Translations under genes and position numbers: made by a program
From: Meiothermus sp. Pnk-1
Lineage (GTDB): Bacteria > Deinococcota > Deinococci > Deinococcales > Thermaceae
DNA length: 64,000 bases
Assembly: GCF_003226535.1 (NCBI RefSeq)
Contig: NZ_QKOB01000003.1
Location: forward strand, 62,001 to 126,000
Direction of reading: 5' to 3'
The notes under the pieces: generated by a model
Told to the model about the DNA's origin: nothing
Database searches by the model: none
Seen by the model: the letters and a program-made list of their open reading frames with translations, nothing else
Shown: one piece after another, positions 9,136 through 16,493 of the stretch
Position numbering within the stretch: the first letter of the stretch is position 1
Layout: every line of letters begins with the position of its first letter

Positions 9136-10191
9136 ATGTCCCTTATGCCTTTTCATTTGGGTACCTTTCAGGCTGCCGGTGGACCTCCTTTTGCCGGGCT
9201 GGTGCAGCAAGGGCAAGTGGTGGCGGTGGCCGCCCTGAGGCCCCTCTGCCGCCGGCTGGGCTATGAGCTATTCCAGCCGGAGAGCGTGCTCGGGCTTCTA
9301 GAGGACTGGCCACGCAACTATCCGGCATTGGTGCGGGCAGTGGAGGCCATCCGTGCCGGGGAGGCCAAGGAGCTGCCCTTTATCGCCGAGACCCAGCTCC
9401 AAACGCTACCCCCGGTCTACCTGCCGCGGCAGATTTTCTGCTCCGGAGCCAACTACAAAAAGCATGTGGTGGACCTGATCGTGGCCCAGGGGGGGCCTCA
9501 CCTTGCCCATATGAGTCCAGAAGAGCGGCATGAATGGGGACAGCGCCGCATGGACGAACGGGCCTCGAGGGGCCAGCCCTTCGTCTTCACCAAGCTGCCC
9601 ACCAGCATCATTGGCCCCTACGACACCCTCTGGCTACCCCCAGAGGTGGAGCAGGCCGACTGGGAGCTCGAGCTGGGCGTGGTGATGGGCCGCCCGGCAC
9701 GCCGGGTGCGGCGCGAGGAGGCCCTGGAGTACGTGGCTGGGTATGTGGTGGTCAATGACATCACTGCCCGCGAGCTCGTCTACCGGCCCGACATCCCCGA
9801 GATGGGGATGGACTGGCTGGCTTCCAAGAACGCCCCAGGCTTCCTCCCCATGGGCCCCTACCTCACCCCGGCGGCTTTCGTGGCTGATCCACAGAACCTC
9901 ACCCTTACCCTCAAGCTCAACGGCCAGGTCATGCAGCACGAGTCCACCGCGGACATGATCTTTGGAGTGGCCCAGCTCATCGAGTTTATCTCGGCCCATG
10001 TGCAACTTCTGCCCGGGGACCTGATCTGCACCGGTTCCCCGGCAGGCAACGGCATGCACTACAGCCGCTTCCTACAAAACGGTGACCTGATGGAGGGCAG
10101 CATCACTGGCCTGGGTACCCAGCGCACCCTCTGCCGCTTGGAGCAAGTGCCCAGCGCAGCCCCAGCAATCGCAAGCAAGGAGGTCGGATGA
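9136..10191 (+). CDS. Fumarylacetoacetate hydrolase family protein (2)
   Basis: 351-residue FAH-superfamily enzyme starting at the ATG that follows GGAGGGAGC. The metal site is seen in DWELELGVVMG and VVNDITARE, and the family tail LLPGDLICTGSPAGNG is intact. It carries a longer N-terminal region than FAH (1), and the two are only distantly similar, so they are not recent duplicates. The substrate is unknown; hydrolysis of a 2,4-dioxo-acid after extradiol cleavage is the simplest reading. Confidence 0.88.
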   Translation: MSLMPFHLGTFQAAGGPPFAGLVQQGQVVAVAALRPLCRRLGYELFQPESVLGLLEDWPRNYPALVRAVEAIRAGEAKELPFIAETQLQTLPPVYLPRQIFCSGANYKKHVVDLIVAQGGPHLAHMSPEERHEWGQRRMDERASRGQPFVFTKLPTSIIGPYDTLWLPPEVEQADWELELGVVMGRPARRVRREEALEYVAGYVVVNDITARELVYRPDIPEMGMDWLASKNAPGFLPMGPYLTPAAFVADPQNLTLTLKLNGQVMQHESTADMIFGVAQLIEFISAHVQLLPGDLICTGSPAGNGMHYSRFLQNGDLMEGSITGLGTQRTLCRLEQVPSAAPAIASKEVG

Positions 10192-11315
10192 GCGTCCATA
10201 AAGTGCTGATCGTAGGTGGGGGAATCGCCGGGCTCTGCACCGCGGTGGGCCTCAAGGATAGCGGCATCCAGGTCGAGATCGTCGAGCAAAACCCAAAGTG
10301 GGACGTCTACGGGGTGGGCATCATCCAGCTCGCTAACGCGCTCCGGGCTTTGGCTGCTTTGAGCTTGGCTCAGGAAGCCCTTGCCCAAGGGTTTCCCATG
10401 TCCGCCCTAGTGATGTGGCGGCCCGACGGCATTCCCATCGCCACCCTGCCCCAGCCCGCCATTGCCGGCCCCAACTTCCCTCCGCAAAACGGCATCGCCC
10501 GGCCTCGGCTGCACGCCATCCTGCAAAAAGCCGCCCAAGCCGCAGGGGCCCAGGTGCGGCTGGGCCTGAGCGTGCAAACCCTGGAGCAGGGCGAAGGGGG
10601 GGTCAGGGTTACCTTTACCGACGGCAGCCAAGGGATCTACGACCTGGTGGTGGGGGCCGATGGGCTGCGCTCGAGGGTACGCCAGCTGGTCTTCCCCGAG
10701 GTGCCCCCGCCCCAGTACGAAGAACAGGTGGTCTGGCGCTACAACCTGCCCAGGCCCCCCGAGGTGGACAACATCTGGATGTGGATGGGGGAGCCCAAGG
10801 TGGGGATTGTGCCATTGGGCGCCGAACTTATGTACATGTTCATCACCGATCCAGCCCCCGGCCAGCCCCCCCGCTACCCCGAGGCGGCCTTGGCCGAGGA
10901 GATGCGCAAGCGCCTGGACGGTTACCGGCACATCCCGCTGCTGGCCCAGCTGCGTGAGCAGATCACCGAGTCTAGCAAGGTGGTGCTGCGCCCCTTCGAG
11001 ACCATCCTGGTGCCGGCTCCCTGGCACCGGGGCCGGGTGGTGCTGGTGGGCGATGCAGCCCACGCTATGACCGCCCATATCGCCCAGGGTGCGGCTATGG
11101 CCATCGAGGACGCGGTGGTTTTGAGCGAGGAATTGCGCCGGGCGCCCAGCCTAGAGGCCGCCCTGGAAGCCTACAATCGCCGCCGTTTCGACCGGGTGCG
11201 CCGGATGGTGGAGATGTCCCGCCAGCTCTGCATCTGGGAGCGTACCCACGACCCCGAAGCCGACCCCGTGGGGGTGACCCGGGCCTCCATGGAGCTGGCT
11301 GCTCAGCCGATATGA
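10188..11315 (+). CDS. FAD-dependent aromatic-ring monooxygenase
   Basis: 375-residue class A flavin monooxygenase of the salicylate/hydroxybenzoate hydroxylase type. The dinucleotide motif VLIVGGGIAGL is at residue 5, the DG motif VVGADGLRSRV near 157 and the GD motif VVLVGDAAHAM near 285. It uses NAD(P)H and oxygen to hydroxylate an electron-rich aromatic ring, giving the diol for the extradiol dioxygenase. Coupled to FAH (2) by ATGA. The only ring hydroxylase in the visible operon, so the substrate probably already carries one hydroxyl group. Confidence 0.88.
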   Translation: MSVHKVLIVGGGIAGLCTAVGLKDSGIQVEIVEQNPKWDVYGVGIIQLANALRALAALSLAQEALAQGFPMSALVMWRPDGIPIATLPQPAIAGPNFPPQNGIARPRLHAILQKAAQAAGAQVRLGLSVQTLEQGEGGVRVTFTDGSQGIYDLVVGADGLRSRVRQLVFPEVPPPQYEEQVVWRYNLPRPPEVDNIWMWMGEPKVGIVPLGAELMYMFITDPAPGQPPRYPEAALAEEMRKRLDGYRHIPLLAQLREQITESSKVVLRPFETILVPAPWHRGRVVLVGDAAHAMTAHIAQGAAMAIEDAVVLSEELRRAPSLEAALEAYNRRRFDRVRRMVEMSRQLCIWERTHDPEADPVGVTRASMELAAQPI

Positions 11316-12325
11316 GCCGGAATCCGCTACAAGGCTTTCGGGTTGAGCGTAACCAGATTGGCTTCGTAGGCCACGACCTGCAACGCCCCGAGTGTATTCT
11401 GGCCGAGCCGGACGGTACGCTCTGGGTGGCCGACGCCCGCGGGGGGGTGGTGCATATCGACCCGGATGGCCAGCAGATCCTCATTACTCCCAAGACGCAG
11501 CCACAGGAGGCTTCCTTCGAAGAGCGCTACGTGGAGGCCAAGGGCTCGCTGCCCAACGGGCTCTGCTTCGACCAGGAGGGGAAGCTCATCGTCGCCAACT
11601 GGGGCACCAACGCCATAGAACGCATGTCCCGCGATGGCCATCTGGAAACCCTCTACACCGAAGTAGATGGGAAGCCCCTAGGCAAGGTCAACTTCCCCCT
11701 GCGCGACAGCAAGGGGCGCATCTGGTTCAGCGTGACCACCCGTACCGAGCCCTGGACCGAGCAGGTCAACACCAAGGTCAGCGATGGCTATATTGGCCTC
11801 ATCGACGAAAAGGGCATCCGTGTCGTGGCCGAGGGATTTTGCGGCACCAACGAGATCCGCTTTGATGCGCAGGAGGAGTGGCTTTATGTGGTGGAGAGCA
11901 CTGCCCGGCGCATCACCCGGCTTCGCCACAAGGACGGAAAACTCTTCGAGCGTGAAGTCTACGGACCGCAGGAGCTCGAGGGCCACCCCGACGGCTTCGC
12001 CTTCGACGCCCATGGTAACCTCTGGGTAACCCTGGTCTTCTTGGACAAGCTCATCGCCATTACCCCCGAAGGGGAGGTGCTGGAGCTTTTGGACAACTCC
12101 AACCCTGAGGCCAATGCGGTCTACGAGCGGCACTTCCGGGCCGGTACCCTGACCCCTGGGATCATGGCCGCCAACCACGGTACCCTTTGTCCCTGGATGG
12201 CTAGCTTGACCTTTGGAGGGCCCGACCTGCGTACGGTCTACCTGGGTAGCCTGCGGGGTACCCGAATTCCTTTCTTCCGCAGCCCGGTGCCGGGTCAGCC
12301 GATGATCCACTGGCAAAGGAGGTAG
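11312..12325 (+). CDS. SMP-30/gluconolactonase-like beta-propeller hydrolase
   Basis: 337-residue protein of the SMP-30/LRE family. Repeats such as PDGTLWVAD, GSLPNGLCFD and HPDGFAFDAHGNLWV supply the blade pattern and the metal-site Asn/Asp positions. Members hydrolyse lactones using a divalent metal. Coupled to the monooxygenase by ATGA. In this setting it may open a lactone formed spontaneously from a ring-cleavage product. No signal peptide is present, so it should act in the cytoplasm. Confidence 0.85.
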   Translation: MSRNPLQGFRVERNQIGFVGHDLQRPECILAEPDGTLWVADARGGVVHIDPDGQQILITPKTQPQEASFEERYVEAKGSLPNGLCFDQEGKLIVANWGTNAIERMSRDGHLETLYTEVDGKPLGKVNFPLRDSKGRIWFSVTTRTEPWTEQVNTKVSDGYIGLIDEKGIRVVAEGFCGTNEIRFDAQEEWLYVVESTARRITRLRHKDGKLFEREVYGPQELEGHPDGFAFDAHGNLWVTLVFLDKLIAITPEGEVLELLDNSNPEANAVYERHFRAGTLTPGIMAANHGTLCPWMASLTFGGPDLRTVYLGSLRGTRIPFFRSPVPGQPMIHWQRR

Positions 12326-12398
12326 GCTTGCATTCGACCTTGGTCAAGCCGGAGGTTTCTTTCTCGAGCAAAACCCGGTGGTGAATGAGGAAACTGCC

Positions 12399-13358
12399 AT
12401 GAATATCTGGATTACCGGTGCCGCGGGTTTTGTGGGTTCCCGCCTGGTGCGGCTTTTGCTGGAGGAGGGGGCGGTGGACTTCGCCCATCTGCTTCTGCTG
12501 GATCGGCGCTCTGACCAGATCTACGCCGACCCACGGGTAGAAGCCATGAGGGGGGACTTCTTTGACCGGGAGTTGCTCGCGGCGGCCTCGGCCTACCCCC
12601 CGGATTGGGTCTTCCATTTGGCCAGCATTCCCGGGGCCCTGGCCGAGCGCGAGTTCGCCCTGGGCCAGCGAGTCAACCTGGAAGGTACCCTGGCCCTGCT
12701 CGAGGCCCTGCGCAGCTTTAGGCGTTCTCCGGTGGTGGTTTTCGCCAGCAGCGTGGCGGTCTATGGATCGCCCCTGCCGCCATTGGTGGACGACCAGACC
12801 CCCGCCTCTCCCAGCTCGAGCTACGGCACCCAAAAGCGCATTGGGGAGTTACTGTTGCAGGACTACACCCGGCGGGGCTACCTGGACGGGCGGGCCCTGC
12901 GCCTGCCTGGAATCGTGGCCCGCCCACCTGGCCCCTCAGGGCTGGCCTCGGCCTTCATGAGCGAGCTTTTGCGCCACCTAGAGGCCGGGATTCCCTACAC
13001 CCTCCCGGTCTCCCCCCAGGCCGCCATGTGGTGGATGTCGGCCCGATGCGCTGCGGAGAACCTGCTGCACGCAGCCCGGCTGCCGTTGGCCTCCCAGGAG
13101 CCCCGGATCTTCTTGTTGCCTGCGCTTTGGGCCTCCGTGGAGGAGGTGGTGGCCGAAGGAGCGCGGCTTTTTGGGAACGACCGGAAGGAGATGGTGCGTT
13201 ATCAACCCGATCCCGAGCTCGAGGCCCGTTTTGGCCGCTACCCACCCCTCGAGGCAAAGCGGGCCTTGGCCCAGGGCTTCCACCACGATGAGAGCCTTAC
13301 GAATATGATGGTGCGGGCGCTGGAAGATTTCTCGAAGGCGCTGCGCCAGGATCGTTGA
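12399..13358 (+). CDS. NAD-dependent epimerase/dehydratase (extended SDR)
   Basis: 319-residue extended SDR. MNIWITGAAGFVGSR gives the Rossmann motif and start; FASSVAVYG and SSSYGTQK supply the Ser and YxxxK catalytic residues. The nearest relatives by motif are the DenD/LtnD-type D-erythronate or UDP-sugar-like epimerases, so a hydroxy-acid dehydrogenase role is possible. It starts 73 bases after the SMP-30 gene and is the last gene of the operon. The GTG 21 bases upstream in frame is a less likely start. Confidence 0.84.
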   Translation: MNIWITGAAGFVGSRLVRLLLEEGAVDFAHLLLLDRRSDQIYADPRVEAMRGDFFDRELLAAASAYPPDWVFHLASIPGALAEREFALGQRVNLEGTLALLEALRSFRRSPVVVFASSVAVYGSPLPPLVDDQTPASPSSSYGTQKRIGELLLQDYTRRGYLDGRALRLPGIVARPPGPSGLASAFMSELLRHLEAGIPYTLPVSPQAAMWWMSARCAAENLLHAARLPLASQEPRIFLLPALWASVEEVVAEGARLFGNDRKEMVRYQPDPELEARFGRYPPLEAKRALAQGFHHDESLTNMMVRALEDFSKALRQDR

Positions 13359-13881
13359 TATTTCAAGGATGGCCTGACCGGCGCACTGTTGCAGAGACCT
13401 AGATGCCACCCTCCCCTAGCAGGGGAGGGCTGAGTTTTATCGTATATTGCGCAAAGATATTTAGCCTATAAAGAGAAGACAACCTGCTAGATATGCGGCG
13501 TATATAGACTATATGGATATTTGCTGGATAGGCGATTATTACACTTCGGCTGAGCAAAACCGCGTGAGACGAACCCGCTGCTGGGCGGGGTGGAGGAAGG
13601 CTGTGGTGGAGTGGGGACCAGATGCAGACTGCTTCGAACGGGGTTGCACTACCTGGGCTTACACGCGAACCACTTCGTGCTTGACCGGTTATCTGCTTTT
13701 GGATATCGGCCTGATGGTGTCGATGTGGATCTCCCGGTGGTTCGCACACGGTAGGGGGAAGGCGGGGTGGTGGTAAACCGCTTGGGCCCAAAAGCGCCCA
13801 TCTACGGCCCGCCTGCTGGATGTGGCAGCCCGCACCACAGTGGGCTAGTTCTCACCGCACCACAAACACAAGGAGGAAAGG
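13359..13881 (+). other. Intergenic region with hairpin repeat and AT-rich tract
   Basis: No supported gene. 13409-13429 is a perfect 9-bp hairpin, repeated at 16339. It is followed by a markedly AT-rich tract (about 13436-13550), unlike the flanks, that could hold a promoter or foreign remnant. Further on, AGCCC/GGGCT arms sit near 13820-13846. A strong ribosome site AAGGAGGAAAGG precedes the DUF2939 gene. Confidence 0.5.
13409..13429. repeat. Dispersed 9-bp-stem hairpin repeat, copy 1
   Basis: CCCTCCCCT, loop AGC, AGGGGAGGG: a perfect inverted repeat. The same 21 bases occur at 16339-16359. No T-run follows, so it is not a standard intrinsic terminator; a REP-like dispersed element is more likely, here just after the catabolic operon. 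Confidence 0.75.
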
Positions 13882-14415
13882 ATGAGCGTTGAAACCCAGG
13901 AAAAAGCAACCCCAACGCTCAAGAAGCCGGGGTTCTGGTTCGTAGTGTTGGCTGGGCTGCTGCTGCTGGCCTACGCCTGGTTTTCGCCCTATCTAGCCTT
14001 GATAGGCATTCAACGGGCCATTCAGAGCAACAACGCCGCGGCCCTCGAGCGCTACATCGACTTTCCCCGGGTGCGCGAGAGCCTCAAGGCCGACTTCAAC
14101 CGCCTATTGGTAGAGCAGGCCCAACAAGACCAGACCGGCTTTGGGGCGCTGGGGCTGTTGTTCGCGGCTCCCTTGGTGGATCAGATGGTGGATGCCTTGA
14201 TCACCCCCGAAGGCCTGGCCAGCATCGGTACCGACCAGGAACCGCAGAAGGGCGATCTCGAGGCGGTTGGCGACTGGCGCCTCAGGCGAGAGGGGTTTTC
14301 CCGGGCCTTGCTACACCCCAAGGATAACCCCGACGAGGGGCTTTTGATGGAACGGCAAGGTCTGGGCTGGAAGGTAGTACGGCTACAGATCAAGACCCTT
14401 CCCCAAGCCCGGTAA
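13882..14415 (+). CDS. DUF2939-like membrane-anchored protein
   Basis: 177-residue protein with one N-terminal transmembrane helix at about residues 17-37 (FWFVVLAGLLLLAYAWF). The region after it (YLALIGIQRAIQSNNAAALERYIDFPRVRESLK) matches the DUF2939 pattern, a family of unknown function. The rest should lie outside the membrane. AAGGAGGAAAGG gives a strong ribosome site. It stands alone between the catabolic operon and the TPR regulator. Confidence 0.75.
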   Translation: MSVETQEKATPTLKKPGFWFVVLAGLLLLAYAWFSPYLALIGIQRAIQSNNAAALERYIDFPRVRESLKADFNRLLVEQAQQDQTGFGALGLLFAAPLVDQMVDALITPEGLASIGTDQEPQKGDLEAVGDWRLRREGFSRALLHPKDNPDEGLLMERQGLGWKVVRLQIKTLPQAR

Positions 14416-14520
14416 AAAGGCAGCCCGTCTTCAGCTTCTCCCAGGTCCCCTCGCCTCGCGGCGCGTGACGTACGGCGCTCTTGTGGCGCGCAAGGATCAT
14501 GCGCGGGGTGGCCCGAGGGT

Positions 14521-14694
14521 GTGGGTGTGGGAAACGATCCTCTCCTCACCCGAAGGCTCGGCCATTGCGGCTTCAAGCGTTTTGCTCTGCTGGGGGTTCT
14601 GCTGGCGCTGCTCTTGGCGGCTTCGGTGTTGGCCCCCTCTCCACAGCCCCTCATCGCCGATGGCGACGATCCCAAGATCGGTACCGGCGGCTAG
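14521..14694 (+). CDS. Small exported-peptide ORF (57 residues)
   Basis: Short ORF from GTG to TAG. Basic residues (TRR, FKR) are followed by a hydrophobic core FALLGVLLALLLAASVLA and then a polar tail PSPQPLIADGDDPKIGTGG, which is the layout of a secreted peptide precursor with a signal peptide. It ends 23 bases before the TPR-winged-helix gene. A secreted peptide next to a TPR sensor resembles the organisation of quorum-sensing RRNPP pairs, though those are known from Firmicutes. The ribosome site is weak and GTG 14527 is an alternative start. No known family recognised. Confidence 0.5.
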   Translation: MGVGNDPLLTRRLGHCGFKRFALLGVLLALLLAASVLAPSPQPLIADGDDPKIGTGG

Positions 14695-14717
14695 GCATCG
14701 GCTACAATGAGTAGGGC

Positions 14718-16313
14718 GTGAGAAAGATCCCCCTCGAAGATGCTCGGATCAGCCTCGAGGCCCTGCTGGACTCGGCCCGCACGGCCCCGGCGCTTCGGCT
14801 GTTGGAAGAGCTGATTAACCAGGCGGCGACCCATCAGGCCGCGGAGAAGGTGGCAGGGCTGTTCGATCTGCTGCCCGAAGGGCTGCTGCAACGGGAGGTC
14901 TCCTTCGGGCAGCTCTACGCCGCAGCGCTGTGCCGTTCCCGGCAGGCCGATAGGCTGCTGGCCTACCTCGAGACCCTCACCCCGCCGATTCCCCCGGCCC
15001 TGCAGACCTACCGGGCTTGGGCTCTGTTGCGGAAGGAGCGGTATGCGGAGGCCCTGGGCCAGCTCGAGGCCCTCCAGGGCTGTGAGGTCGGCGACCGGGG
15101 GCTCTACTGGCGCACCAAGGGGGAAGCGCTCTTCCGCCTGGGCCGGGCCGACTGGCACCAGGCCTTCCTGAAGGCCAGGGAGCACCTGAAGGGCTCGGCG
15201 CTGGGCCGCTGCTTGGTGGACGAGGGCGGGCTGCTCTACCTCGCGGGCCAGCGCTCGGCGGCGCGGGTGCTCTGGGGCGAGGCCCTGGCCTACCTGCGCG
15301 ACGATCCCTACTACCTGGCCTGGACCCGGCACAGCCTGGGGATGGCCCTCATCAACGACCGCCCCGAGGAGGCCGAAGCCCACCTCCTCGAGGCCGTCCG
15401 CCTCAGCCGCAAGGCGGTGGCGCGGGAATTCCAGGCTCGGGCCCTGTGCGGTCTGGGCGCCGTGCGCCGCGCCTTTGGCGAGTGGGAACGGGCGCTGAGC
15501 AGCTATCGGGAGGCAATCCGGGTGGCCCGCGAGCGGGATGACCGCCAGCAGGCCCTGTGGGGCTACGGCCACACCCTGCGCCTGCTGGGCCGGCTCGAGG
15601 AGGCCCTGGCCCAGCTCACGCTGGCGCGGGAACTCGACCCCTCCCCGGCGACGAGCTGGCTCAACGCCGACATCGCCGCGGTGCGGCTGATGCTGGGGGA
15701 CGCCAGGGGAGCCCGGGAAGCCCTGAGCCAGGCGCTTTCGCTGGGCGAACGCGGGAAGATCGTGCGGCGGGTGGTGCAGGCGGCCCTGGGGCCAGCGGAA
15801 GCCGCCCGCTCCTGGCTGGAGGGCCTCGAGCCCACCAAGCTCTGGGTGCGGGAAGAGCTCCACTGCTTCCCCGAGCTGAGGGCCCTCCTGGCCGCGCCCG
15901 AGCTGGGAGGGCAGAGGTACTGGGTGGAGGTCAACCCCTTTGGCGCGCTCGAGGTCAGGGTCAATGGCCGCCCGGTGCCGATCAGCCCCACCGGCAGGCC
16001 GGGGGAGTTGTTGGTCTTCCTGCTGGAGAATGGCGGGAGCGCCGGGGTGGAGCAGCTCCTCGACCAGCTTTACCGCGACAACCGGCCCCAAGAGCGCAAA
16101 GCGCTGTGGGAGACCGCCGAACGGCTGCGGAGGGCGCTGGGGTGGAAGGGGAGCGTGCGGGTCAGGGGGGGAGTCTACCGGCTCGACCCCGAGGCAAAGT
16201 GGGTCTACCGGGATCGGCCTCCCCCGGGGGCGGGTGAGTTCATGGTGGGCCACTACGCCAACTGGGTTCAGGAGCGACGCCACAGCCTGAACTGGGTGAT
16301 CGAAAGGGACTGA
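14718..16313 (+). CDS. TPR-repeat protein with C-terminal SARP-like winged helix
   Basis: 531 residues, cytoplasmic. Residues about 15-390 are helical repeats of TPR type (for example ALCGLGAVRRAFGEWERALSSYREAIRVA split across 245-275). Residues about 410-510 contain a strand-rich winged-helix segment, FGALEVRVNGRPVPISP then GELLVFLLENGG and AERLRRALGW, which resembles the DNA-binding domain of SARP/BTAD regulators but sits at the C-terminus. It is probably a transcription regulator sensing a ligand or protein through the TPRs. TACAAT at 14703 lies 9 bases before the GTG start, consistent with a near-leaderless transcript. Confidence 0.75.
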   Translation: MRKIPLEDARISLEALLDSARTAPALRLLEELINQAATHQAAEKVAGLFDLLPEGLLQREVSFGQLYAAALCRSRQADRLLAYLETLTPPIPPALQTYRAWALLRKERYAEALGQLEALQGCEVGDRGLYWRTKGEALFRLGRADWHQAFLKAREHLKGSALGRCLVDEGGLLYLAGQRSAARVLWGEALAYLRDDPYYLAWTRHSLGMALINDRPEEAEAHLLEAVRLSRKAVAREFQARALCGLGAVRRAFGEWERALSSYREAIRVARERDDRQQALWGYGHTLRLLGRLEEALAQLTLARELDPSPATSWLNADIAAVRLMLGDARGAREALSQALSLGERGKIVRRVVQAALGPAEAARSWLEGLEPTKLWVREELHCFPELRALLAAPELGGQRYWVEVNPFGALEVRVNGRPVPISPTGRPGELLVFLLENGGSAGVEQLLDQLYRDNRPQERKALWETAERLRRALGWKGSVRVRGGVYRLDPEAKWVYRDRPPPGAGEFMVGHYANWVQERRHSLNWVIERD

Positions 16314-16338
16314 GGCCATACGCTATACGCAAGGTGCT

Positions 16339-16359
16339 CCCTCCCCTAGCAGGGGAGGG
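16339..16359. repeat. Dispersed 9-bp-stem hairpin repeat, copy 2
   Basis: Identical in sequence to 13409-13429. This copy is flanked by near-direct repeats ATACGCTATACG (16318-16329) and ATACGCTGTACG (16376-16387), so the unit may be a small mobile or regulatory element inserted ahead of the CRISPR-Cas operon. Confidence 0.75.
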
Positions 16360-16493
16360 TTGGGGTGGGGTTGGTATACGCTGTACGTCGTAAATCTTGC
16401 TGCCAGACCGCTAAAGATTCTTGCGCGGCTTTTCCGTTCGCACGCTGATATGGACGATTGACGGACGCGTGTGGCTAGACTTGTGGCTGCGGT

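Noticed and set aside
13513-13776. 87-codon plus-strand ORF in the intergenic region after the catabolic operon
   Set aside because: No ribosome site, odd Trp/Cys/Arg-rich composition and no protein-like pattern.
14691-16319. A 542-codon open frame antisense to the TPR-winged-helix gene
   Set aside because: GC-rich coding DNA often leaves the opposite strand open. Its translation is low-complexity (Pro, Gly, Leu, Gln) without domains, and the plus-strand gene has clear repeats and motifs.
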